Assembly: GCA_014649155.1 (NCBI GenBank)
Contig: BMSM01000027.1
Span: 29,386 to 93,385, forward strand
DNA length: 64,000 bases
Source: Streptomyces griseoviridis
GTDB taxonomy: Bacteria; Actinomycetota; Actinomycetes; Streptomycetales; Streptomycetaceae
Direction of reading: 5' to 3'
The stretch's first letter is position 1. Every line of letters begins with the position of its first letter. Positions 1 through 7,944 of this stretch are shown here, piece after piece. A model generated the notes under the pieces. That model searched no databases and was not told where the DNA came from. It saw only the letters and a program-made list of their open reading frames with translations. Made by a program: the position numbers and the translations under genes.

Positions 1-393
1 GCCCAGCACCCGGTCGGCGCGTTCGCCGACCTGCTCCGGGGTCTCCCCGGGGTGCTCCGGCGGGCCGGGCGCGACGCCGTCCGTGAACAGGAACCAGCCC
101 GGCCGGTCCCGCTGGATCTCCGGCGTCGTGATCCCCTCGTACCCGCCGTAGTCCCATTCGTGCAGGTCCGGGTCGATCCGCACCCCGTGCAGCCCGATCA
201 GCTCGGCCGTCTCCCGGGCCCGCTGGAAGGGGCTGACGAACGCCGCCCCGATCCGATGCGACCGGATGAGCGGCACCAGGCCGCGGGCCTGCTCGCGGCC
301 GTGCTCGGTCAGCGGGACGTCCGTCAGGCCGGTGTGCCGCCCGGACCGTGACCACTCGGTCTCACCGTGGCGGACGAGGAAGAGATCACCCAT
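1..393 (-). CDS. Histidine phosphatase (phosphoglycerate-mutase-like), 3' end missing
   Basis: Partial gene running off the left edge; 131 residues are visible from ATG at 393. It begins MGDLFLVRHGETEWS, the RHGE motif whose histidine is the phospho-acceptor in the histidine phosphatase superfamily, and continues with the typical HTGLTDVPLTEHG and FVSPFQRARETAEL segments. The second catalytic histidine would lie outside the window. It is presumably a cytosolic broad-range phosphatase; the substrate cannot be told from this half. It lies 140 bp downstream of the aminotransferase on the same strand. Confidence 0.85.
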   Translation of the reverse strand, partial: MGDLFLVRHGETEWSRSGRHTGLTDVPLTEHGREQARGLVPLIRSHRIGAAFVSPFQRARETAELIGLHGVRIDPDLHEWDYGGYEGITTPEIQRDRPGWFLFTDGVAPGPPEHPGETPEQVGERADRVLG

Positions 394-533
394 GGCGCCC
401 AGGCTACGGAACCCGCGCCGCGGCGGGGCGGGCCGTGCACCGTCCGGCGGAAGGAGCCGCTCCGGTCGGGTCCGGCACCGCGTCGCGTACGAACGAACGT
501 CCGCACCGCGTCCCGTACGGGCTCCCGCGCCGC

Positions 534-1742
534 CTACTGCCGGTACCCGTCGAGGAACCGCCCGATCCGTCCGATCGCCGCCTCCAGGTCCTCCGCGTGC
601 GGGAGGGTCAGGATGCGGAAGTGGTCGGGGGCCGGCCAGTTGAAACCGGTGCCCTGGACGACCTGGATCTTCTCCCGCAGCAGCAGGTCGAGGACGAACT
701 TCTCGTCGTCGTGGATGCGGTGCACCTTCGGGTCGATGTGCGGGAAGGCGTACAGCGCCCCCTTGGGCTTCACGCACGACACCCCCGGGATCTCGTTGAG
801 CTTCTCCCAGGCCGTGTCGCGCTGCTCGCGGAGCCGGCCGCCGGGCGCGGTCAGCTCGTGGATGGACTGCCGGCCGCCGAGCGCGGCCTGGATGGCGTAC
901 TGGGCGGGCGCGTTGGCGCACAGCCGCATGGAGGCCAGCATGGTCAGGCCCTCCAGGTAGTCCCGGGCGTGCTGCTTGGGGCCGGTCACCACCAGCCAGC
1001 CGGAGCGGAAGCCCGCCACCCGGTACGTCTTCGACAGCCCGCAGAAGGTGAGCACCACCAGGTCGGGGGCGAGCGCGGCGACCGGGTGGTGGACCGCGTC
1101 GTCGTACAGGATGCGGTCGTAGACCTCGTCGGCGAGGACCATCAGTCCGTGCCGGCGGGCGAGGTCGAGGACGCCCTCCAGGACCTCCTGCGGATAGACG
1201 GCACCCGTGGGGTTGTTGGGGTTGATGATGACGACCGCCTTGGTGCGGTCGGTGATCTTCGCCTCCAGGTCGGCGAGGTCCGGGTACCAGTCCGCCTGCT
1301 CGTCGCAGAGGTAGTGCACCGCCTTGCCGCCCGCGAGGGTGGTCACCGCCGTCCACAGGGGGAAGTCGGGGGCGGGGATCAGTACTTCGTCGCCGTCCTC
1401 CACCAGGGCCTGTACGGCCATCGACACCAGTTCCGAGACGCCGTTGCCGAGCCAGACGTCGTCCACCCCGACCTCCAGGCCGAGGGTCTGGTAGCGCTGG
1501 GCGACCGCGCGGCGGGCGGAGAGGACGCCCCGGGACTCGGTGTACCCGTGGGCCTGGGGCAGCATCCGGATCATGTCCTGGAGGATCTCCTCCGGCGCCT
1601 CGAACCCGAACAGGGCCGGGTTGCCGGTGTTGAGCCGCAGCACGCTGTGGCCCGCCGCCTCCAGTGCGTCGGCGTGCTCGATCACCGGGCCGCGGATCTC
1701 GTAGCAGACCTCGCTGAGTTTGTTCGACTGCCGGAACTCCAT
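534..1742 (-). CDS. PLP-dependent aminotransferase, AlaA-like (402 aa)
   Basis: Class I/II fold-type I aminotransferase of normal length. Visible landmarks are NPNNPTG near residue 174, the DEVYDR segment near 205 and the Schiff-base lysine K238 in CGLSKTYRVAGFRSGW. The N-terminus (RQSNKLSEVCYEIRGP) matches the alanine/pyruvate aminotransferase type found in many actinobacteria, so a role in alanine synthesis or turnover is likely, but substrate is inferred from family only. ATG at 1742 is preceded by a good ribosome site (GGAGGGAAG). It is divergent from the HxlR regulator, with two small inverted repeats between them. Confidence 0.9.
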   Translation of the reverse strand: MEFRQSNKLSEVCYEIRGPVIEHADALEAAGHSVLRLNTGNPALFGFEAPEEILQDMIRMLPQAHGYTESRGVLSARRAVAQRYQTLGLEVGVDDVWLGNGVSELVSMAVQALVEDGDEVLIPAPDFPLWTAVTTLAGGKAVHYLCDEQADWYPDLADLEAKITDRTKAVVIINPNNPTGAVYPQEVLEGVLDLARRHGLMVLADEVYDRILYDDAVHHPVAALAPDLVVLTFCGLSKTYRVAGFRSGWLVVTGPKQHARDYLEGLTMLASMRLCANAPAQYAIQAALGGRQSIHELTAPGGRLREQRDTAWEKLNEIPGVSCVKPKGALYAFPHIDPKVHRIHDDEKFVLDLLLREKIQVVQGTGFNWPAPDHFRILTLPHAEDLEAAIGRIGRFLDGYRQ

Positions 1743-1771
1743 GCGCCGCTTCCCTCCGCCATCTGGTATTG

Positions 1772-1828
1772 CTTGGTTTTACCAAGTAGATCCTTGGAAA
1801 GTCCAACACATTGTCTAGACTGCGCCGC
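1772..1828 (+). promoter_or_regulatory. Divergent operator/promoter region of hxlR and aminotransferase
   Basis: Two inverted repeats lie back to back: CTTGG-TTTTA-CCAAG at 1772-1786 and TTGGA-AAG-TCCAA at 1794-1806. A plausible promoter for the regulator is TTGGAA (1794-1799), 16-bp spacer, TAGACT (1816-1821). The -10 ends only 7 bases before the ATG at 1829, so the transcript would be leaderless. The repeats overlap this promoter and sit upstream of the aminotransferase, as expected for an autoregulating HxlR operator. Confidence 0.5.
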
Positions 1829-2470
1829 ATGTCACCTCGCCGAAGCTACGACCAGTACTGTTCCGCCGCCCGCGCGCTCGACGCCGTCGGGGACCGCTGG
1901 ACCCTGCTGATCGTCCGGGAGCTGCTCGCCGGACCCCGGCGCTACACCGACCTGCACGCGGACCTGCCGGGTGTCAGCACGGACGTACTCGCCTCCCGGC
2001 TGAAGGACATGGAGCGCGACGGCCTGACCGCCCGCCGCCGGCTGCCTCCGCCCGCGGCGGCCTCCGTGTACGAACTGACGCCGCGCGGACGCGCGTTGCT
2101 GCCGGTCCTCCAGGCGCTGGGCGGCTGGGGCGCGGGCGAGCTGGGGGAGCGGCGGCCCACCGACGCTCTGCGCGCCCACTGGTTCGCGCTGCCGCTGCTG
2201 CACGCGCTGGACGGCGAGGGCGTGGTCGAAGTACGCCTGCGCGAGGGCGACTTCCACGACGGGGTCTTCCACCTCTACGTCGGAGCCCAGGACGGCCCGG
2301 CCTACGGGGAGGGCCCCGCGCCCCGCGAGCCCGACGCCCGGCTGGTCCTGGACGCCGGGACCTGCGCCGCCGTCGGCCGGGGCGAGACGGGGGTGGCCGA
2401 GGCGGTGCGGGCCGGCCGCATCGAGGTGACCGGCGACGGGGCGCTGGCGAAGGCGCTGCGGGAGGACTGA
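1829..2470 (+). CDS. HxlR-type winged-helix regulator with C-terminal sterol-carrier-like domain
   Basis: 213 residues from the ATG at 1829 (a TTG six codons upstream is in frame but would lie within the -10). Residues 8-100 carry the HxlR signature: CSAARALDAVGDRWTLLIVREL followed by GPRRYTDLHADLPG. The C-terminal half (about 110-213) resembles the SCP2-like extension seen in many actinobacterial HxlR proteins. No ribosome site precedes the start, consistent with a leaderless message. Its likely target is the divergent aminotransferase gene; the inducer is unknown. Confidence 0.85.
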   Translation: MSPRRSYDQYCSAARALDAVGDRWTLLIVRELLAGPRRYTDLHADLPGVSTDVLASRLKDMERDGLTARRRLPPPAAASVYELTPRGRALLPVLQALGGWGAGELGERRPTDALRAHWFALPLLHALDGEGVVEVRLREGDFHDGVFHLYVGAQDGPAYGEGPAPREPDARLVLDAGTCAAVGRGETGVAEAVRAGRIEVTGDGALAKALRED

Positions 2471-2503
2471 GGCCGGGGACGCCGGGGGCGCCGGGGAACG
2501 GGC

Positions 2504-2537
2504 GAGGCCCGCCGGTACGCGTCCCCCGGCGGGCCTC
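2504..2537. terminator. Bidirectional hairpin between convergent genes
   Basis: Perfect 12-bp stem GAGGCCCGCCGG (2504-2515) and CCGGCGGGCCTC (2526-2537) with a 10-base loop, between the stop codons of the HxlR gene and the opposing secreted-protein gene. There is no clear T-tract, as is usual in Streptomyces. Confidence 0.7.
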
Positions 2538-2559
2538 CCCTACGCGATATGACGGAGTG

Positions 2560-3363
2560 TCAGGCGCCCGGCGGCACCCCGCGCGGCCGGCCCGAGCCGC
2601 GGGTCAGGGCGTAGCCGCCGATGCCCGCCAGCGCGGCCAGCACGCCGCCGATCCCCGTCCACACCCACCGGTCGGACCACCAGCCGGAGGACCAGCCGTC
2701 CTCGGGCTCGATCGCGGAGAGCACGGCGGAGTCACCGGAGTCGTCATCGGCCGCGTCCTGCCGGGACGTCACCGCGATGCCCGGCACCAGCGGCTCGGAG
2801 AGCGAACCGTCCACCGCCGCCGCGCCGCCCATGTCCTTCGCGTCGGCCCGGACCTCGGCGCCGACCGGCAGGCCGAGGTCGGCGGCCGGCAGGTCCAGCG
2901 CCGTCAGCCGGACGTAGTACGTGCCCGGCAGCGGGTCGTTCGCCCACGGCTCCGACCAGGCGCGGACCGTGCGCAGCACACAGGCCAGCTCCACGGAGGA
3001 GGTGCCCGCGGCGGCCGTCCGGGTCTGGGCGCCGTACTGGCACGCCTGCCGCCGGCGCAGACCGTCGTACACGTCGACCTGCCAGGTCTGCGACGCGTGC
3101 GTGTCCGGCAGCTTCACGGTCGCCCGCACGGTGGGCCGCTGCCCGGCGTCCGCCGGGAACGACCAGTACAGGTAGTCGCCCGCGGAGGCGTCCGCCGTGG
3201 CCCGCTGCCCCTGCTCGATCTCCGTCGCCGTACGGAACGACGTACCCGCCGACGAGGGGGCCGGGGAGCCCGCGGCGGGGCTCGGGGAGGAGTCGGCCGC
3301 CGCCGGTCCCGCGGCCAGGCCCAGCGCCAGCAGCGCCGCGCCCGTCACCGTTGCGATCCGCAT
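2560..3363 (-). CDS. Exported protein with C-terminal membrane anchor
   Basis: 267 residues. ATG at 3363 overlaps the stop of the upstream VWA gene (TGATG), so the two are translationally coupled; the open frame extends further upstream but lies inside that gene. There is a signal peptide (residues 1-24, ending GPAAADSS), an extracellular region of about 200 residues without a recognised catalytic motif, and a transmembrane helix near 237-257 (WVWTGIGGVLAALAGIGG) followed by a basic tail. It probably works with the co-encoded VWA protein at the cell surface. No function is assigned. Confidence 0.8.
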   Translation of the reverse strand: MRIATVTGAALLALGLAAGPAAADSSPSPAAGSPAPSSAGTSFRTATEIEQGQRATADASAGDYLYWSFPADAGQRPTVRATVKLPDTHASQTWQVDVYDGLRRRQACQYGAQTRTAAAGTSSVELACVLRTVRAWSEPWANDPLPGTYYVRLTALDLPAADLGLPVGAEVRADAKDMGGAAAVDGSLSEPLVPGIAVTSRQDAADDDSGDSAVLSAIEPEDGWSSGWWSDRWVWTGIGGVLAALAGIGGYALTRGSGRPRGVPPGA

Positions 3364-4637
3364 CAGTTCGTCCTCCAGACGGCGACCCGCCAGCGCGACA
3401 CCCAGCCCCACACCAGACCGGCGAGGAAGCCCACCACGACCAGCGCGCCCAGCAGCCACCAGCCGCGCCCCAGCCCGAACGAGGCCACGTCGGACGCGTC
3501 GTCCGGACCGTCCACGACGTCGACCGTCAGCTCCAGCGGAAGCCCCGGCGTGGTCTTCACCCCGGAGGCCGCCGAGAAGGAGTGCGTCACCTCCAGGCAC
3601 ACGGTCTCGGCGGCCTCCTCGGCCGCGTCGTCGCTCTCGGCCTCCGCCTTCGGGTAGCGCAGCCCCGTCGAGACGACGTCCGTGCGCCCGTCGCCCGCGG
3701 CCTCGCCGCGCACGATCTCCCGGCCGGGCGCGGTGACCGCCCGCAGCAGCACCCCGTACGAGGGGGCCACGGCACGGTCGGCCGACACGCTCACCGAGGC
3801 GCGCAGCTCCTTGCCCGGCGCCACCGCCACCCGGTACCAGCGCTGCTGCCCGAACTCCACGCGGTCGGTGTACAGCCCGGACTCCAGCGTCGGCGCCGCC
3901 GCACAGCGGTCCGCGCCCTCGGTGGCGGCCGGCACCACCACCGGATCGGCCGCCCGCTCCACCAGCTGACTGACCTTGTCGGTGAGTTCATCGGTGTGCT
4001 GCACCGACGTGTACGTCCCGCCGGTCGCCTCCGCGATACAGCTGAGCTGCTGGCGCAGCTTGGTGCTGGGCACCAGCCCCAGGGTGTCGATGGTCAGTCC
4101 GATGCCCTTGGCGGCTATCTCGCGGGCCACCTCGCACGGGTCGAGCGGCTGGCAGGTGTCCTCACCGTCACTGATCAGCACGATCCGCTTGGAACCGGCG
4201 CCGGAGCCGAAGTCGCCCGCCGCCTTCAGCAGCGCGGGACCGATCGGCGTCCAGCCGGTGGGGGTGAGCGTCGCCACCGCCGTCTTCGCCTCCGTGCGGT
4301 CCAGCGGACCGACCGGGTAGAGCTGCGCGGTGTCCTTGCAGCCCGTCGCCCGGTCGTCGCCCGGGTAGTCCGCGCCGAGCGTCCGGATGCCGAGGCGCAC
4401 CTCCTCGGGCGTCGCGTCGAGCACCTCGTTGAACGCCTGCTTCGCCGCGGCCATCCGGGTCCCGCCGTCGATGTCCTTGGTCCGCATGGAGCCGCTGACG
4501 TCGAGCACGAGGTCGACCTGGGGGGCGTCCTCGCCGGTGGGTTCGCCGGCGGACGCCGGGGCCGGGAGGGCGAGCCCGGCCGTCAGCGCGGCGAGCAGGG
4601 CGCAGACACCCGCCGCCAGCCGTTTACTTGTGATCAT
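3363..4637 (-). CDS. Exported von Willebrand factor A domain protein
   Basis: 424 residues with a Sec signal peptide (cleavage near ASAGEP, residue 30). The VWA domain begins at residue 40 and has the metal-site motif D46-V-S-G-S. A C-terminal transmembrane segment (about 395-415, WWLLGALVVVGFLAGLVWGW) anchors it outside the membrane. VWA domains bind protein ligands through a divalent metal; the partner may be the coupled downstream protein. A -10-like ATAAGA stands 7 bases before the ATG with TTGGAG 17 bases further upstream, and there is no obvious ribosome site, so this may be another leaderless gene. Confidence 0.85.
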   Translation of the reverse strand: MITSKRLAAGVCALLAALTAGLALPAPASAGEPTGEDAPQVDLVLDVSGSMRTKDIDGGTRMAAAKQAFNEVLDATPEEVRLGIRTLGADYPGDDRATGCKDTAQLYPVGPLDRTEAKTAVATLTPTGWTPIGPALLKAAGDFGSGAGSKRIVLISDGEDTCQPLDPCEVAREIAAKGIGLTIDTLGLVPSTKLRQQLSCIAEATGGTYTSVQHTDELTDKVSQLVERAADPVVVPAATEGADRCAAAPTLESGLYTDRVEFGQQRWYRVAVAPGKELRASVSVSADRAVAPSYGVLLRAVTAPGREIVRGEAAGDGRTDVVSTGLRYPKAEAESDDAAEEAAETVCLEVTHSFSAASGVKTTPGLPLELTVDVVDGPDDASDVASFGLGRGWWLLGALVVVGFLAGLVWGWVSRWRVAVWRTN

Positions 4638-4694
4638 CGGCGGATCTTATTGACCCCGGGTGCCCTGCTCCAAAACAGCCGCCGGCCAACGGGT

Positions 4695-6200
4695 TCACGG
4701 GCGGAGGGGATTGGGCAGCCGGGCCCACCGGTCGCCGGACCCCTTAGGCGCCAGCCGCATCAGCGTCAGCGCCTTCGCGGGCAGCGGCTCCTCGCACAGC
4801 GCCACGAGGTCCGGTGTGCGCGGCAGCTCCCGTACGGCCGCCGCCAGCGCGTCCCGCAGCGCCGGACCGCTGCCCGCCGTCTGCGCCAGCGCCCCCGCCA
4901 CCAGCGAACCGAACAGCTTGCGGCGCAGCACCGCGACGTCGTCCGTGACCATCCGGTCCGGCAGTCCGGGCACCGGCACGCCGTGCCGGGCCAGCCGGGC
5001 CGGGCTGATCCGCAGGTCGGCGAGGTCCCGGTAGACCAGCCGGACCGGCTCCCCGGCGGCGGAGAGCACCACCAGCAGGTTCTGGCCGTGCGCCTCCAGC
5101 GCCACACCCAGCTCCAGCAGGCGCAGCCCCACCCGCAGCGCGAGGCGGGCGAACCGGGCCGTCCAGCCCGCCGACCCGGGCAGCGTGGTCGTCGCCAGGG
5201 CCGCCACCGGCACCACCCGCTCCCCGTCGGCCCCGTACCGGTCCGGCGACTCCCGCAGCACGGCGGCGAGATCGGGACTGTGGGCGCTGGCCGCGGCCAG
5301 CGTCCGGGTGATGTGCAGCAGCCCCTCGCAGCGCGCGGCGAGCCCCTCGCCGAACGCCGACAGCGTCGCCGAGGCGGCGACCGAGGCGACGGAGATGTCC
5401 CGGACCGAGGAGGTCAGCCGGGCCGACAGCGCGGTCTTGACGTGCGGCCCGCCGGGCACGGCGAGGGTCCGCAGCGACATCAGCGGATGCGCGTCGAGTC
5501 CCGGGCCGCCGTCCTCGTCCGCGCCCTTCAGCACATGCGCCGCCTGCCACGGATGCACCGGCAGCAGCAGCCGCCCGGCGTCCCGCAGCGCGGCCGGCCA
5601 GTCGCCCGACACCAGGCACTCCCCGGCCGGCACCGCCACCCGCCGCAGCGTCACCACCGGCCCGTGCTCGGGCGCGTAGGCGAGCTGTTCGGCCACCGAG
5701 AAACCGGGCCGCGAGCGGCAGCCGGGGTGGAAGGGGTGTCCGTCGACGACCCGCTGCTCCCACTCCCAGCCGTTCCCGGGCCACTCCGGCGCCGGCGCGC
5801 CCCGGCCCGCCCGGGACAGCGCCAACGAGGCCACACTGTGCCCGAGTTCCCCGGCGAACGACTCGGCGCCGGGCACGGCGAGGGCGGTCATCAGCCGCGC
5901 CGGATCGCCGTACTCCCGCCCGGCGCACCGTACGGCGGTGACAGGGGAGCCGGTGCGGTACGGGTCGGCGGGCGGGCCGGACAGCCGGCGGCCGTCCCGC
6001 AGCCGCAGGACCAGCTCCCCGGCGGCGGCCTCGCGGCCGGCGATCCACGGCAGCGGCTCATGGGCGAGCGCACGCCAGAGCCGGGACAGCACGGCCGCGC
6101 GGGCGCCGGGCAGCGCGGCCGTGTACCCGGCGACGAGACCGGGCCGGACGGCGGCCAGTTCCTCGGCGACCTCGGTCTCGGCGGTGGGGGGACGGTGCAC
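4695..6200 (-). CDS. NIS siderophore synthetase, IucA/IucC family (copy 1)
   Basis: 501 residues from GTG at 6200, chosen because GAAGGAG stands six bases upstream; the frame remains open further upstream without a comparable site. NRPS-independent siderophore synthetases join a carboxylate such as citrate or succinate to an amine or hydroxylamine with ATP. Family landmarks are LPVHPWQ, the KTALSARLTSSVRDIS nucleotide-binding segment, EAHGQNLLVVL and YRDL. It is divergent from a second NIS synthetase 85 bp away. No N-hydroxylase, acyltransferase, decarboxylase or exporter gene is nearby, and no clear DtxR iron box was seen. Confidence 0.88.
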   Translation of the reverse strand: MHRPPTAETEVAEELAAVRPGLVAGYTAALPGARAAVLSRLWRALAHEPLPWIAGREAAAGELVLRLRDGRRLSGPPADPYRTGSPVTAVRCAGREYGDPARLMTALAVPGAESFAGELGHSVASLALSRAGRGAPAPEWPGNGWEWEQRVVDGHPFHPGCRSRPGFSVAEQLAYAPEHGPVVTLRRVAVPAGECLVSGDWPAALRDAGRLLLPVHPWQAAHVLKGADEDGGPGLDAHPLMSLRTLAVPGGPHVKTALSARLTSSVRDISVASVAASATLSAFGEGLAARCEGLLHITRTLAAASAHSPDLAAVLRESPDRYGADGERVVPVAALATTTLPGSAGWTARFARLALRVGLRLLELGVALEAHGQNLLVVLSAAGEPVRLVYRDLADLRISPARLARHGVPVPGLPDRMVTDDVAVLRRKLFGSLVAGALAQTAGSGPALRDALAAAVRELPRTPDLVALCEEPLPAKALTLMRLAPKGSGDRWARLPNPLRP

Positions 6201-6285
6201 GGCGGCTCCTTCGGGTGCGGACTCGGTACGGGTCGGGGGCGTCACGGCGGAGTGACGAGGGCAGACATACTGATCCTCTCCGCCC

Positions 6286-7944
6286 ATGACAGACCGTAGG
6301 GAACGAGTGGAACGCGTGGATGTCCTGCCCCCGCCAACCGGCGGCGACGCCGTGAGCCGTGCCGGCGTCGCGGCGCTCGCCGACGCCCACGCGGCGGTGC
6401 CGCTGCTCAACTGCCTGCTGCGCGAGGTGGCCGAGCCCCTGCCCGGCCATCGCGGCGCCGGCGGTGACCGCCGGGTGTACCGGCTGCCCGGCACCGGCCG
6501 GCTGCTGCGGGTGCGCGGCGGCCGGCGCCCCGCCGAACCCGAGGTGCGCACGGCGGCCGGCTGGCACCGCCTCGGCCACCCGGACCTGGTCGCCCTCGTC
6601 GCGGAGGAGCTGCTCCGGCACACCGGCCTGCCCAACCACGAACTGCCCGCCGAGATGACCGACAGCCGGGACGCGGTCGCCGCCCTGCTGACCGCCCGCG
6701 CCGTCGCCGACCCGCCCGCCGACCCCTACCTCCGCTCCGAACAGGCCCTGCTCACCGGCCACACCCACCACCCCGCCCCCAAGGCCCGCGGCGGTGGCCC
6801 GGCCGCGGCCTGGCTGCCGTACGCCCCCGAGGCCCACGCCCGTTTCCCGCTGACGCTGCTCGGCGTGCGCGCGGACCTCGTCGTCGAGGAGGGTGACACC
6901 TCCGCCCTCGACGCGCTCGGCGACGCCCCGCCCGGCTACCGGCTGCTGCCCGCGCACCCCTGGCAGCTCGCCCTGACCGCCGACGCCCTCGCCCCGGCCT
7001 TCGCCGACGGCCGGCTGATCCGGCTCGGCGAGACCCCGGCCCCGGTCTGGCCCACGGCGGCGATCCGCACGCTCTACGCGCCCGGACCCGACCTGTTCCT
7101 GAAGTTCAGCCTCGACGTGCGCATCACCAACGACATCCGCCGGCTGTGGCGCCACGACCTGCTGAAGCTGTGCCGTACGGACACGGCGGCCCGCGCGGCG
7201 TTCGCGGCGCTCGACGGGAACGCCGCCTGGCTGGCGGACACCGGTTACCGCACCGCCGCCTTCGCCTTCGAGGAACTCGCCGTCCTGGTCCGCGACGGAC
7301 TCCGCGGCCACCTGCTGCCCGGCGCGGTCCCACTGCTCGCCGCCGGGCTGGCCGAGGGCTTCGCGGGCAGCCCCCTCGACACCGCCGCCGACCCTGGCGC
7401 CTGGTGGGAGGCGTACCTCGCCCGGGTCGTCCCCCCGGCCCTGGCCGCCTTCCACGACCACGGCGTCGTCCTGGAGGCCCACCTCCAGAACACCCTGGTC
7501 GCGGTCGACGCCCACGGGACGCCCGTACAGGCCCTGTTCCGGGACGCCGAGGGCGTGAAGCTGCTGGGTGACGTGGACCGGGCGGCCGGCTGGGAGCGGC
7601 TGGTGTACTGCCTGGTCGTCAACCACCTCACCGAGATCGCCGGTGCGCTGGCCGACCGGCACCCCGGCCTGGACCCCTGGCCCGCCGCCCGCCGCGCGTT
7701 CGCCCGGCATCCGCTCCCCGAGATCCCCGCGCTGCTCACCGCGCCCACCCTGCCCGGCAAGACCAACCTGCTGCTGCGCTGGACCGGCGCGGACGGCGCC
7801 GACGCCCGCTACCGGCCGCTGCCCAACCCGCTCGCCGGGCAGGGGGCGGTCAGTCCGGATAGGCGTGGGTCTGGGCCGCCTTCACCGTCGCCCAGACCTC
7901 GGCGCCCGGACGCAGGTCGAGTTCGGCCGCCGCGACCGCGCTGA
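6286..7944 (+). CDS. NIS siderophore synthetase, IucA/IucC family (copy 2)
   Basis: 552 residues if ATG 6286 is used; GTG codons at 6307 and 6316 are alternatives because no ribosome site precedes 6286. Motifs include LLPAHPWQLAL, LKFSLDVRITNDIRRL, EAHLQNTLVAVD and LFRDAEGVKLL, all diagnostic of the family. The family-like sequence ends near residue 520 (PLPNPLAG); the last ~30 residues run antisense into the end of modC, giving a tail-to-tail overlap of about 95 bases. With the divergent copy it could make two successive amide bonds on one carboxylate core, but the substrate is unknown. Confidence 0.87.
   Translation: MTDRRERVERVDVLPPPTGGDAVSRAGVAALADAHAAVPLLNCLLREVAEPLPGHRGAGGDRRVYRLPGTGRLLRVRGGRRPAEPEVRTAAGWHRLGHPDLVALVAEELLRHTGLPNHELPAEMTDSRDAVAALLTARAVADPPADPYLRSEQALLTGHTHHPAPKARGGGPAAAWLPYAPEAHARFPLTLLGVRADLVVEEGDTSALDALGDAPPGYRLLPAHPWQLALTADALAPAFADGRLIRLGETPAPVWPTAAIRTLYAPGPDLFLKFSLDVRITNDIRRLWRHDLLKLCRTDTAARAAFAALDGNAAWLADTGYRTAAFAFEELAVLVRDGLRGHLLPGAVPLLAAGLAEGFAGSPLDTAADPGAWWEAYLARVVPPALAAFHDHGVVLEAHLQNTLVAVDAHGTPVQALFRDAEGVKLLGDVDRAAGWERLVYCLVVNHLTEIAGALADRHPGLDPWPAARRAFARHPLPEIPALLTAPTLPGKTNLLLRWTGADGADARYRPLPNPLAGQGAVSPDRRGSGPPSPSPRPRRPDAGRVRPPRPR

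Noticed and set aside
348..1910. 520-residue plus-strand open frame
   Set aside because: Antisense shadow of the aminotransferase gene; Arg/Val/Glu-rich with no family motif, and high GC alone keeps it open.
6201..6285. DtxR/IdeR iron box between the divergent NIS genes
   Set aside because: I looked for a TTAGG-type palindrome and found none of convincing quality.
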